Assembly (NCBI GenBank): GCA_030068145.1
Contig: JAPJBO010000014.1
Location: 558,001-622,000 of the forward strand
DNA length: 64,000 bases
Source of the DNA: Diplonema papillatum
Taxonomy: Eukaryota; Euglenozoa; Diplonemea; Diplonemida; Diplonemidae
Direction of reading: 5' to 3'
Part shown: one piece after another, positions 42,901 to 52,340 of the stretch
Layout: each line of letters starts with the position of its first letter
Numbering within the stretch: the first letter of the stretch is position 1
Translations under genes and position numbers: made by a program
The notes under the pieces: generated by a model
What the model saw: the letters and a program-made list of their open reading frames with translations, nothing else
Told to the model about the DNA's origin: nothing
Databases searched by the model: none

Positions 42901-43947
42901 GTGGCTCGACACTTTTTCGTCGCACTCCGGGTTCGGACAGTTCCGGTCCTCTTTTTCAAGATGGTTCTCCAAGCAGCTAGTACAGTACGACTCGGTGCAG
43001 CACGCGACGAGCACCGCATCCTTGAACAGATCGTTACACAGAGGACACCGAAGGTCCTCTGGGACGCTCTCTGCGGGGATGGCCGCTTCCCGTTCGCCGT
43101 TGCCCATGCCGTCGAGGACGTTGTGCAGCTCGCGCAAGTTGGGGCGGAGTTTGTAGACGACGCCGGTGTGTGGGTGCTGGTACTTGGCTTCGGGGTCGTC
43201 GCCGGTGCAGACTTGAAGCTGCGCCGCGGGGACTCCCCGCGGCGGCACCAGCTGCCGCTTGGGGATGAACTTCTTCGACATGCAGTTCGACGGCCAGTGA
43301 CCTGTCATCCCGCAGAGGGAGCAGGCCTGGTCCTTCGGCGGCGGCTTGCTCAGCGCGTGCGAGAATCCTTTGCTGCCGCCCATGCCCTTGACGCCGCCGC
43401 CGGGCGCCGCGGCGGCCGGCACCGGCGGCCCCGCGTCGGGCGCACCCTTCCCGCCTCGGCTGCCGTAGCCGGCGCGCATGCCCTTCGCGGCTTTGCCCTG
43501 CACCTTCGTCAGCTCGTAGCGCTGCTCCTCGTCAGTCCGCAGCAGCCGCATCATCTCGTCCTCCGTCGTCGCCTCCTTGACTGGGTTCGCGGCCATGATC
43601 TTCGAAGCCGTGTCGTTCATGAGCCTGCTCATGTCCTCGGTCTGCTCCTTGACCATTTCCCTCCGTTCTTTTTGGATCATGAACTGCGGGCGCATGCCCT
43701 TTCCGACCAGAGGCTTCCGCTCGACGTTAAGCGCGGTGTTCTTCTGTATGTACACTCCATCGTCGGTGTAGATGGCCTCCGTTTGGTAGTTGGAGAGTAC
43801 CAGGTCGAAGTCCTTCGCGTTCATCTTCAAGTGCTCGGTGATCAGCTCCTTCACTTCTCCGACCTGCACCTTCTCGCCGACGAACGACAGCGTCTCGAAC
43901 CGCTGCGCGGACTTCAGCTTGAAGATCAGGTTGCTCTTCGCCGCCAT
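39995..43947 (-). CDS. RBBP6/Mpe1-like protein: DWNN domain, zinc knuckle, RING finger (three exons, about 612 aa)
   Basis: Exons 43947..42471, 41583..41497 and 40269..39995. Both donors are GTGTGT; acceptors are CCACACAG (with CTAAC ten bases upstream) and CTCTAACAG. Phase is 1 at each junction, and the total is divisible by three. The N-terminus (residues 1-80) is a DWNN ubiquitin-like domain (YTDDGVYIQKNTALNVERKP). A CCHC knuckle (CSLCGMTGHWPSNC) follows, then a RING-type finger (CPLCND...CCTESYCTSC...CPNPEC), a charged helix, polyQ/Pro and a second helix continuing through exon 2. In yeast and animals this family acts in the pre-mRNA cleavage and polyadenylation complex and as a ubiquitin ligase; here that is by homology. 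Introns are 887 and 1227 bp and full of repeats. Unspliced, the ORF would end falsely at 42340 inside repeat R3. Confidence 0.88.
40312..40475 (+). repeat. Diverged R2 repeat in intron 2
   Basis: TTGCAAGAACGTGCTTGGAT through CGTGTTTCGGTCCTAAAGCC and CATCAGCGCGGAACCT. It carries an extra GTGTAAAACCCC insertion relative to other copies. Confidence 0.8.
40690..41245 (+). pseudogene. Diverged LINE 3' fragment (antisense in intron 2)
   Basis: The plus strand encodes the Cys/His tail of the LINE family in two frames: KFCATC...ERCGGSHEGVRTC in one, then CKDCKRISDLRNRRPGQCCK followed by RGHHH in another, and a basic Pro-rich end. It matches the third module of the tail in the 14256-18218 copy but is far more diverged. 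5'-truncated and frameshifted. Confidence 0.75.
41319..41462. repeat. Three degenerate tandem copies of the 54-bp LINE-associated element
   Basis: Copies start at 41319, 41372 and 41426, each with GTTAAGCATTGAGTT; the third is truncated after ACATGAACCAT. The preceding CCGCCCACGT (41301) also precedes the copy at 14188. Confidence 0.9.
41891..42365. repeat. Two direct copies of family R3 in intron 1
   Basis: Copies at 41891-42020 and 42233-42365, both starting ATCTGTAGGTGC and containing GAGAGAGACGAGTTAGAGTG, GGGACCATCTCTCCG and TACGGCGGGCGTAAGTCG. About 210 bp of other sequence separates them. Confidence 0.9.
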
Positions 43948-44229
43948 CGTCGGAAACTGTCCGAAGTGCGCGGTCCTGTTCGCTCCTCCTTTTTCGCAGG
44001 GCCCCGCCGACCCTGCTTCCTTTTATCACACTTCCCTGTTTGCTCCTGTTCGCTGTGTAAGATGCGGTTGCGGTTCATTTGTTGTGCTCGGCTAGGGTTC
44101 TTCTACCTCGAATCAGCAGAGAATCTGTGGCGACGGGTCTGAGTTTACATCACTGCTACGAACCCAACCGAACTGGGCGATGGTGGCACCGTGTGGGTTT
44201 CTTCTTGTCACCTGATATCCGGTGGTACC

Positions 44230-44645
44230 CTACCGCTTCAGCGCGCGCTGCGTCCGTTCGTCTTTCATCACCGCCGTGCGCTTGGGCACCTCTTTGCTGT
44301 CGAGGGTCGCGAGGGCGGCGAGGATGGACGCCGGGTCTGTCATGACCTGCAGCGTGAACGTCAGCTTGGCCCGCAGGCGGAGCCCGCCGCGCTTCAGCCG
44401 CATGTCGACCGGCACCGGCGCCTCGATCTCCCGCCGCGTCACGCCGCCCAGCAGCACCACGCCGACGCGACCTTGTCCTACCCGCAAGCTAGGCGGCAGC
44501 TCAGGCGACGGAGGCGCGTGGCGACAAGTACACCGCTACCACCGCATGAGCTTCGCCATAACTTCGGCACGTCTGCGATCGGGACTCGCACGCCCGCTTC
44601 GCACGCAGTCTTTTTGATGGCGGTGCACCTTTCTGTTCTCGACAT
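44230..44645 (-). CDS. Possible small two-exon protein (about 117 aa)
   Basis: The clear part is exon 44477..44230, an 82-codon frame with ordinary composition (VGVVLLGGVTRREIEAPVPV, later DPASILAALATLDSKEVPKR). It has no in-frame ATG at its start. An ATG at 44645 could reach it through a short 62-bp intron (donor GTAGCG after 44540, acceptor GGGTAG before 44477), with matching phase 1. That intron is much shorter than others here, so the 5' structure is uncertain. The family is not recognised. It lies upstream of and on the same strand as the RBBP6-like gene. Confidence 0.4.
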
Positions 44646-45014
44646 TGTTTGACTCGACGCACCACAGACAAAAAAAAACGTTCGGGAGCAAATCTGACGG
44701 ACGAGCACGACAAAAAAAGAGCACGTGTGACTTCGGGCTAGGCGTGAAGAAAATGGTTTGATGATGGAGCTAGGAAGCTAGTTGGTGGAGGCGAAACGCG
44801 CGGGGATAACTTCACGGTGCCAGGGGCAGTCCCGCGGCCAGGAAAGCGCTAATGCTACTGACGATCAACCGGGGTGGTGGTTGACATACTGCTTGCTGTC
44901 TTTCGACTTTCGTTCGCTGCCTCAGGTGCACTTTTGTCCGTGTTGTCACCCCTGTGAGATGTCGATTGAACTGACGACACATTTCCTTTACGCTACAGCT
45001 GTGAGAGCTTGAAT
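44646..45014. other. No gene seen
   Basis: Sequence between the small gene and the MITE shows no convincing frame or repeat. Confidence 0.4.
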
Positions 45015-45190
45015 GAGCCGGTCCGTCCCTATCTTTTAAAACTGCATCGAAGTGCCTGCCGCTGTTTATCACAGTGAATCAGGGTCCACCACGGTCTATC
45101 AGGTCCATCCCTAGTCCTAGAGCTGCATCGAATTGCCCGGTGCTGTGTTCTTCGGTCTATCACGGTCTATCAAGAGAAGATGGACCGGCT
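45015..45190. mobile_element. MITE (GAGCCGGTCC family)
   Basis: Ends GAGCCGGTCCGTCCC and GATGGACCGGCT. The flanks TTGAAT and AATTGAAG share TTGAA, a possible target duplication. The interior is close to 3953-4118, with CGGTCTATCACGGTCTATCA. Confidence 0.8.
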
Positions 45191-45799
45191 AATTGAAGCA
45201 GAAGGGCATGGAGCACTAGCACGAAGTTCGGGGTGCTTTCAACGCAGGTGACTTTGGACGAGACGGACGTTTTGTCTGGAATCCGATTGGCATCGATGAT
45301 CTGTACGAAGCAGCTAGCTGACTGGAAGCGTCGATGTTCTGTAAGAAATAGACAGTCTGACACGAATTGCAAGTCAGTCTGACTTGAATGCAAGACGGTT
45401 TGAATTGAATGCAACGGGCAGTCTGACTCGAATGCAGTCGTTTGGGAGAGGGAATATAACGGAGATCCGAGCCACGAAGTCGATCGAGTGACTCGCTCTT
45501 CTCGATGGGCCAGTGGACGGAACTTGGCAGCGAGGGGCCCCGACATTCTCGCGGACGCGGCAACCCGGTATGAGTTTTTGGGTGTAGTCTTTGACCACGC
45601 GGCCGGCAGTAATAACCCCGGCAGAGAGATTAGTATTGAAAATACAGAGAACGAATCGGTTGCAGGTGAATGCTTCCGATTTGGAGACACTGGGAGGCCG
45701 GCTGTTGCATGCAAGTGCAGTCGCCGGGGTGTCACCAGAGGGCGCCGTGCATGACATCCGAACCTGACACACGGCAAGGTAACGGGGTCATGCTCGGGC

Positions 45800-46231
45800 T
45801 CAAACTCTCCTCCGTTTGCGCGCAGGTTCCTCGGTTTCGAGGACTGTCTCCATATCATGCTCGAAGGCCACGGACGCCTTGCGCTTCTCAGCTTCGATCA
45901 TCTCCATCTTCTTTTCCCGTGCGCGCTTGCCCTTCGCCTTCTGCAGCACCTTCCGTTGGGTCTTCAGCTCCCTGTAGTGCGCCTTTGCAGCGATCCGCTC
46001 CTCGGTCGACTGAATGTGTGGGGCCTGGTTGCGGTTGAGGAGCCGCCGTGCCACTTTGGTCATGGGCCGCTCCGTGGGTAGAGCCATCGGCAGGTTGACC
46101 GTCGACCGCGTCGTCTTCACTCCCGCAGCAGCCGGAACTACTGCCTGAACCTCGCCTTGGTCCGGCTCCACTATGCGCACGGTAGGCTTGGCTCGGCCGG
46201 CTGGCTCCTTCTTTACTTCGAGCTCCGCCAT
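45800..46231 (-). CDS. Small basic protein with C-terminal NLS (143 aa)
   Basis: The ATG at 46231 is chosen; the frame extends upstream only to non-ATG codons. It encodes a Lys/Glu start (MAELEVKKEPAGR), a middle with VNLPMALPTERPMTKVARRL, a long basic helix (RELKTQRKVLQKAKGKRARE), then an acidic turn and a terminal RKRRRV that looks like a nuclear localisation signal. Probably a small nuclear or nucleolar protein. I do not recognise the family. A CAG acceptor about 50 bp upstream could mark a 5' UTR splice site. Confidence 0.55.
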   Translation of the reverse strand: MAELEVKKEPAGRAKPTVRIVEPDQGEVQAVVPAAAGVKTTRSTVNLPMALPTERPMTKVARRLLNRNQAPHIQSTEERIAAKAHYRELKTQRKVLQKAKGKRAREKKMEMIEAEKRKASVAFEHDMETVLETEEPARKRRRV

Positions 46232-46417
46232 TGTATTGGATCGGCTCCCTTCTTCTTCCTTCAGGTGTGTTGTCTCCTGCTGTTCGATTGTTTCGTGTTG
46301 CAAGTCGGCCACAGTTGAACCCTGCCTCCACCCGACCCCCAGACCGGCCCCAGTTCAACCCCAGAGAAGCTGAGGCCTAGGAAACGAGAGGGTCTCCCGT
46401 TGAGGGAGGTTCCCTGG

Positions 46418-46503
46418 GGTGAAAATCTTGGTTTCATGTTTAGGCAGGACACTGGGCCTCCCATGCATGTTTGATGCCAGCACTCAAGTCTTCCTCGAAG
46501 AAA
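46418..46503 (+). repeat. R1 palindrome element
   Basis: GGTGAAAATCTTGGTTTCAT, then TTGATGCCAGCACTCAAG (core with two changes) and TCTTCCTCGAAGAA. Confidence 0.8.
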
Positions 46504-47347
46504 GTGTATAATTGAAGAGGGGAACAGGGGTCGCAGGGAGTGTAAGACTCAGCAGGCAGGGTATGAAACCTTGAGGGACTAGTCCTCTTTTTTCTTTTTC
46601 ACCGAGGTGTGTGCACCTCGTTCTTCGTCTCGGGTTGGGGTGGGGGTGGAGACGACCACGTCCGGCGAGGAGTATCTGGCGTGGGGGAGCGGTGGACCAT
46701 TTTGGCAACCGTCGAATCGTTCCAGGTGGTCGGCCATGCACCACCACACAATTCATCGAGAAAGAGCTCTCAATCTGTCAATCCTTGAGATCGTCCTGAC
46801 CTAGTAAAATTCCCCGTGTTGAGTCAAATTAAGCCGCATACTCCACACCTGGTGGTGTCATTCTGTCAATTGCCTTGCGAATGTACTGGCGAACGTCTCG
46901 AGGAGGCAGTCTCGGCGCCGCTCACGGTCCCCGTGGACCAGTCCGGGAGGTGAGCGAAGTCTTGCGACCAGACAACCTCTAGTGTCATGACCAGTCACGA
47001 AACTAGTCATCCTCCTCGGGTCATGCATGGGAGAGAGTGAGAGATAGTTTGATACAGCTTGTGCTGCCTGTGAATTTTGCGCGGGCAGGTTGCCACCTGT
47101 TTTTGCTCGCAGCACAGTTGTTTTGTTGGCGTCCGGCGCTGTTGAGGTCGCCGGCGATGGTGACGGTGTCGTCCATCGGAATGGCGTTATGCAGAGGGTC
47201 CCCGTTGGCCACAGATCCGCTGGATTCGCGCGGAATCCTTAATGCGCATGTTGAAGCTACGGACATACATCCGCGCGGAACCTGAGCTGCGGTAGGACAG
47301 CAGGACAGCGATACCACTCGGGTCTGTAGGAGCGTCAGTGCCAGGTT
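46504..47347. other. No gene seen; R2 fragment
   Basis: R2 fragment at 47270-47330 (CGCGCGGAACCTGAGCT, GGACAGCGATACCACT). Otherwise unremarkable. Confidence 0.4.
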
Positions 47348-47432
47348 GTGGGGGGAAAATCTTAGTTTAATGTTTAGGCAGAGCACTGCCTCTCATTCAT
47401 GGTTGATGCTAGCATCAAGTCCTCGAAGAAGG
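47348..47432 (+). repeat. R1 palindrome element
   Basis: GGGGGGAAAATCTTAGTTTA, ATGTTTAGGCAGAGCACTGC and the perfect core TTGATGCTAGCATCAA. It overlaps the 3' end of the USP-like ORF. Confidence 0.85.
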
Positions 47433-47695
47433 AAGATGTCGTCTAGGAAAGGGATGCAAAATAGAAAATAGAAAGTTGTAAAGAGGGTGTAGTAGTGTCC
47501 AGCTTGCACTTTCCCTGTGTGGACGATGAAGCCAGTTACTCTGTATGTGTCTTCCCCGATCGTGATGGCTGGTTGATGTGAACTTCGAGTGGTTCGGTGT
47601 GGGCACGGGTCAAACTTGTCAGTGACGATGCTAGTTGTACCCAATGACGAAGCTAACGCGACTATGGCGGACGCGACTAACAACAGCATTCGCAT
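47393..47695 (-). CDS. Short ORF with signal-like N-terminus and ubiquitin-protease-like His box
   Basis: 100 codons from an ATG at 47695. Residues 1-17 (MRMLLLVASAIVALASS) look like a signal peptide. Residues 51-70 (YRVTGFIVHTGKVQAGHYYT) resemble the His box of USP-type deubiquitinases, where V-x-H-x-G and GHY surround the catalytic His. The rest of a USP domain (Cys and Asn/Asp boxes) is not found nearby, and the last 20 codons lie in an R1 repeat. It may be one exon of a spliced gene, a relic, or a chance match. Confidence 0.35.
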   Translation of the reverse strand: MRMLLLVASAIVALASSLGTTSIVTDKFDPCPHRTTRSSHQPAITIGEDTYRVTGFIVHTGKVQAGHYYTLFTTFYFLFCIPFLDDIFLLRGLDASINHE

Positions 47696-47699
47696 CTTT

Positions 47700-48925
47700 C
47701 TAAGCAGTAGTGTGACTTTTATTTATTTTCGCTTTTTGTGTTGTCGACAGTGAACCGAGGATTGACCTGGAGTCTGGCTTGTGTCAAATCTTCTAGGAAT
47801 CCTGATGTGGTTTGTCGCAGTAGTGCCCGGAGCACCTTCTCTGGTCGTGTTAGCTTTTGTTTCTTTGTTCTTCATCGTCATGAACGTCTGCCTCTTGTGA
47901 TACCTCTGATGCGACGCCGAAGGCCTGTCCTGTGGATAGCTAGCATCCGTTGCAATTGTCACTTCTGTCTTTTGCAGAAGAATGTAGAGTGCTTTGGTCA
48001 CGACCTTTACAATAAGTATTCCCAGGTCCAGCGTATTTACACTTTCGCACGGGTTCGCCTCCATGTCCCCTTGCCCATTCTAGCCGTGGGAATCCGCGCA
48101 GCTGAGCTGCTAAGCTTGGCTTCTGGCTCTTTTTCTACTGGACTGATAGGTCTCTAGCTATACGCTTCTTTGTCGCGTGCAGCCAACCTTCTAAGAGCAC
48201 ACGAGTCCGGATTGGTTGACGATGACGCGAAAACTATGAAGGTGGTACTGTACGATGAGCAACGTCTAGATTCCTTTCTACACTCCATGTCTTGAACAGG
48301 GTCTTTTCGAGCGCGAATGGACAGGCGGTATGGCGAGGAGCCGTGCTGTTCCGAGGGCTTTGAGCACTGTGCCTTTCCGCATATGTGCGCCTTCGCCTCA
48401 TCGGAGGAAGAAGTGGGAAAGCTAAGAAAGTAGTGCGGTGCGTGAATGCCACACGGGTCCACCGGAGATCGGTCGTTGAAAAGCAGCGCAACGGCGTAGC
48501 CGGTGTCGTGGAAACGAAACAAGGCGCGCCGACGTCAGAAGAAAGCGGGGGTCAGACATGCGCGAGAAGGCAGGATTCTGCTCGCTGAGATAGACGTTGG
48601 TCGATGTTGAGCGCGCGGAGCACTCGGGAAAACGTTGAATAGCGCTCGAAGGTAAGTGTTGCATGCTCCGGGAGCGATGCTGATGACTGGGGCGGCAATC
48701 AACTTCTCCTTGATCTACAGCAAAAACGACGGGGGTCGCATGACTCCCGTGCGGTGCTGATAAGTAGACGAATGCAGAAAGTAGTACAACTCCGTGTTGC
48801 ACAGACCCGGATGCATTCTTGCATGTCACACTGAAATTGACAAGTTGCGCAGCTGCGGGGCGGGGGAAAACTACTGCTGAGTGGCACGGACATAGCATGC
48901 CTGCTGTGTATGCCGGAGCCTCTTT
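47700..48925. other. No gene seen
   Basis: Short frames only. Near 48845-48925 it resembles 49240-49320 (GGGGGARAASACYACTGCYGAGTG), the border of the duplication described next. Confidence 0.4.
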
Positions 48926-49243
48926 TCTGCGCCGTTTCGCCTCCTCCTCCTCCTCCTTCGGGCGGAGGAACTGCTGCTAGTCGAAGAAGCGCCGCCGTCG
49001 GAAGGGGTCGGCCTTGTGGCGGCGCGCACGGCGGCAGCCGTCTGCTCGCGGAGCTCGGCGAACTTCGTGCGTTTCGGCGTCGGTGACGGCGGGGGCGGCG
49101 GCGCCGCGGCCAGGAGGCGGGTCGGCAGCGTGTGTGCCTGACGTGCCACGGGTTCAGGAAGGCCTTCTGTTTGGCCTCCGCCCGGTTTCGGGCGGCCTCG
49201 GCGGCGAGCTCGAGTCCCGCGCCTCGGCGTGGGCGCGGGCCAG
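48926..49243 (-). pseudogene. Truncated duplicate of the DNAJC8-like gene's exon 2
   Basis: Encodes KFAELREQTAAAVRAA, then SSTSSSSSARRRRR, as in 49540-49880 of the intact gene, with small indels that shift the frame between parts. It lacks the J-domain and the Lys-rich C-terminus. A local tandem segmental duplication followed by decay. Confidence 0.8.
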
Positions 49244-49377
49244 TTGCTGGGGGAGAAGACCACTGCCGAGTGTCAACGGACATGGCGCTGCATGTACGCA
49301 TGCGGTGCATACTCCAATCGACATCCCGCCCACGGTTCTGGAACGGTCGAGGGTAACACACGCAGAACGCATCCCGG

Positions 49378-51387
49378 TCACTTCCACAGCGCCTTCGACG
49401 CGCGCGTGCTCTCTGCTGCCTCTCGCGCCAGCCGTTCCTCGCGCAGCCGATCGACCGCACTTTGCTTCTTCGGCTTCTTCTCCTTCTTCTCCTTTTTCTT
49501 TCGGGTTTTGTCCTTCTTGTCCTTCCCCCGCTCTGTCGGAGCCTCTTTTCTGCGCCGCTTCGCCCTCCTCCTCCTTCGGGCGGAGGAACTGCTGCTAGTC
49601 GAAGAACTGTCTGAAGGGGCCGGCCTTTTGGCGGCGCGCACGGCGGCGGCCGTCTGCTCGCGGAGCTCGGCGAACTTCGCGTGCGTTTCGGCGTCGGTGA
49701 CGGCGGGGGCGGCGGCGGCGCCGCGGCCGGGAGGCGGGTCGGCAGCGGGTGCCGGGTGCGCCACGGGGTCCAGGAAGGCCTTCTGCTTGGCCTCCGCCCG
49801 GTTTCGGGCGGCCTCGGCGGCGAGCTCGAGGGCCCGCGCCTCGGCGTGGGCCAGGGCCCATTCCTTCAGCTGCTGCTCCCGCCGCTGCCGGGCCTGCCTT
49901 TCCCTCTCCTCTTGCTCGCGCCTCCGCCGCTCGCGCATGAACTCGAACGTGCGGTACATCCACTCGTTGCCGGCCGGCGCAGCCGCGGCTCCCTGGCCCT
50001 GGCCCTGGCCCTGGCCCTGCTGCGGGGGCGGGCAGCCAGCCGCTGCCGCCGGGGCCGCGGCCTTCTTCTTCTCGTCTTCTTTCGACTTCCGGACTTCGGC
50101 GGCGTGCGACTCGCGCTTCGCGGCGTCCAGCAGCACATCCTTCGCGGCCTGCAGCGCTTGAAACGCTTGGGTCGCCTTCTCGTTGCTGCTCCTGCGGGGC
50201 GGGGGTGCTTGGAATGGTTGCGTGCTTGACACCGCATCGTGTCTCCGTGTTTCGCCCCGGGTAGCTTCCGGTCTCCTCAGAACCAACTCTTTCGCTTATC
50301 CCTTTTTTCAGCAAACAGCTGAAGAGACGCCCAGATCTCGCGCTGCAACCCGTGGCCTTCGCGTGCGTGGAGGAAGGATCTGGGAACGTCTCCGCTGTTT
50401 CTGCGCTGAGAGCTGCTTGGCGAAGCAAGCAAACCGCCCGTGGAAACACGTGTGCCCCGTCTGGTGGGGGATTGCAAGAACTTGCTTGGAATGGGTGAAT
50501 GGGTAGGGGATGTGCTCAACACCGCACTGGTCCCGTCTGCGTCGTGTTTCGGTCCTTTAAGCCACGGACACACATAAGGCGGACCATCATCAGCGCGGAA
50601 CCTGAGTGTCTGCAGACAGGACAGCAGTGTGAGTCTGGTTTGTCAGGCGGCTGTTCGTAGCTCGTCACAGCCAGGACCACCCGTGCAACTAGAGCACAGG
50701 CGAATCCGTCACGGGGAGAAGGCCCCTACAACCGTGGCTGAGCAATCAGTTTAAAAACTCAGGGCACTCGCCCTGATTGTGACTGCGACTCGCTAGGCAG
50801 CACTGACTTGTCTTCTTTTTACGGTGGCAATCTGCGAAGTAAACTCCGCAGAGCACAGTGGACATGGGGTTGCCGTGTGCAGCACCAATGGTTGAAGCAC
50901 CAAAAGGAAAAAGAGTGCGAGGAAGTAATCCTGCGTGCTGAGGGCAGCAAGTCGCGTTACGCGAAGTACCCTACTGGAATGGGGGGATTGCAAGAAACGT
51001 GCTTGGAATGGGTATGTGCTCAACACCGCACTGGTCCCGTCTGCGCCGTGTTTCGGTCCTTTAAGCCACGGACACATAAGGCGGACCATCATCAGCGCGG
51101 AACCTGAGTGTCTGCAGACAGGACAGCGGTGTGAGTCTGGTTCACACCAATGGTCGTCTGGTGGTGGGGGGCGGCTTGGCTACTCTGACAAATATTCGCC
51201 TTCAAATTTCCTGCTACACACAACAAAAGTTGGCTCGAGCATACTTGTCAGGGTGCACGACAAGGGACAGTCGCCGGTACGCATTCCGAATCGTTGACTC
51301 GCAAGTGACGCTCACGTTCAACTGCAGCAAATCGAAGCAGTTCGCACTGCCGAGTATCCGCGCTATGTCGGAGTCGGCGTCGGCCAT
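49378..51387 (-). CDS. DNAJC8-like J-domain protein, two exons (318 aa)
   Basis: Exon 1 51387..51245 starts at an ATG (MADADSDIARILG) and holds the first half of a J-domain (NAYRRLSLVVHPDK, with the HPD motif). Donor GTATGC and acceptor CCCCGCAG give intron 50192-51244 (1053 bp). Exon 2 50191..49378 continues with the second half (NEKATQAFQALQAAKDVLLD). The junction splits the Lys codon after HPD and restores a complete J-domain; total length is divisible by three. A Gln/Gly linker, a charged helix starting EWMYRTFEFMRERRRREQEE, Ser- and Arg-rich segments and a Lys-rich end follow, the same layout as human DNAJC8/Spf31. Family members associate with the spliceosome and recruit Hsp70. The intron contains two R2 repeats. 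A 39-nt C/G-tract lies just upstream of the ATG. Confidence 0.88.
50466..50822 (+). repeat. R2 repeat, long copy in DNAJC8-like intron
   Basis: Nearly identical to 13492-13825, including CACGGGGAGAAGGCCCCTAC and the CTCAGGGCACTCGCCCTGA hairpin. It continues to about 50890 with sequence related to 4790-4870. Confidence 0.9.
50986..51145 (+). repeat. R2 repeat, second copy in the same intron
   Basis: TTGCAAGAAACGTGCTTGGA to GGACAGCGGTGTGAGTCTGG, the 5' half only. Confidence 0.9.
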
Positions 51388-51398
51388 GTTTAGTTCTG

Positions 51399-51437
51399 CC
51401 CCCCCCCCCCCCCCCACCCCCCCCCCCCCCCCCCCCC
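51399..51437. repeat. Homopolymer C-tract (one A interruption)
   Basis: 39 nt on plus, read as G on the gene's strand, ending about 11 nt upstream of the J-domain protein's ATG. A GCAG just after the tract could be an acceptor for the 5' UTR. Confidence 0.95.
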
Positions 51438-52340
51438 TCGCGCGTTACGCGATTGGAGAAGAACCTAAACTCAAGTTTGAATATCGAACAGCATCCTTTA
51501 TCCAACCAACAACCCCCCTAGTTGGCAAGTTGGAATTGAGCTGTCGAAGGGCTTCGTTTTGGACCTACGTGCATTCGACGTCCGTTCGTACATTCCGATG
51601 CCGCTCTCTGGGCATATGTAGTCGGTTCTATCGCTGCTCTTCGGCTGTTCGCTGTGATTTTAGCGCCGTTCTTTAGATTTGGGGTCGTTCTAGCGCCGTT
51701 CTTTGGCCGTTCGTCGTCTCTCTGGCACTGTTCTTTGGCGGTTCGTCGGTTTGTGATGTCCCAAAAGCTGATGAAGGGCGCGCTGCCTCAACCCGACTGC
51801 AGACACCGTTGTGTTGCCGGTCCAAGTTGTGCCTTGTAGCCTACCAACCGGTTTAGACGAGTATCTACCAGATTTGCTAAGTGCTCAGACCGTTCTTCAC
51901 AACCAGGTTTTCTGTGTGGTAGAAGGCCTTCCTCGTGGAATGCTCAAAGCAGCGAAGAAGGCAAGTGGAAGAGGTATTTGCTTACAGTCAGAGTCTAGTC
52001 TAGGATGGTACAACAGAAACCCCACTCTACAGACGCTCTTCCGCTTTGAAGGCATTTCTACGTTCCCGTGTCTCTTCTTTTCGACGCAAACCTCCGCTCA
52101 GACGGGGAGGAGGAGTGAAGGGCTGCACCTTCGCAGGCCGCCCGGGCTTCTTTTCAGGATCAGAAATTGCGACGCAAGAAGGATTGCCGCAGCACGCGAT
52201 ATCGGGACTGGACTTGTCAATGCTGAGGTCAGGAGACGCGTCGTGGCCGATGCCGGAGGCGATGTACGAGTCTGGATAGGTGCCGAGTGCGAAAAATGGT
52301 GCGCAGGAGGACTGATGCGACCAATGCGGAGATAAACTAA
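51438..52340. other. No gene seen
   Basis: Contains two near-repeats of TAGCGCCGTTCTTTNG around 51660-51705. Frames on both strands are short and without motifs. Confidence 0.4.
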
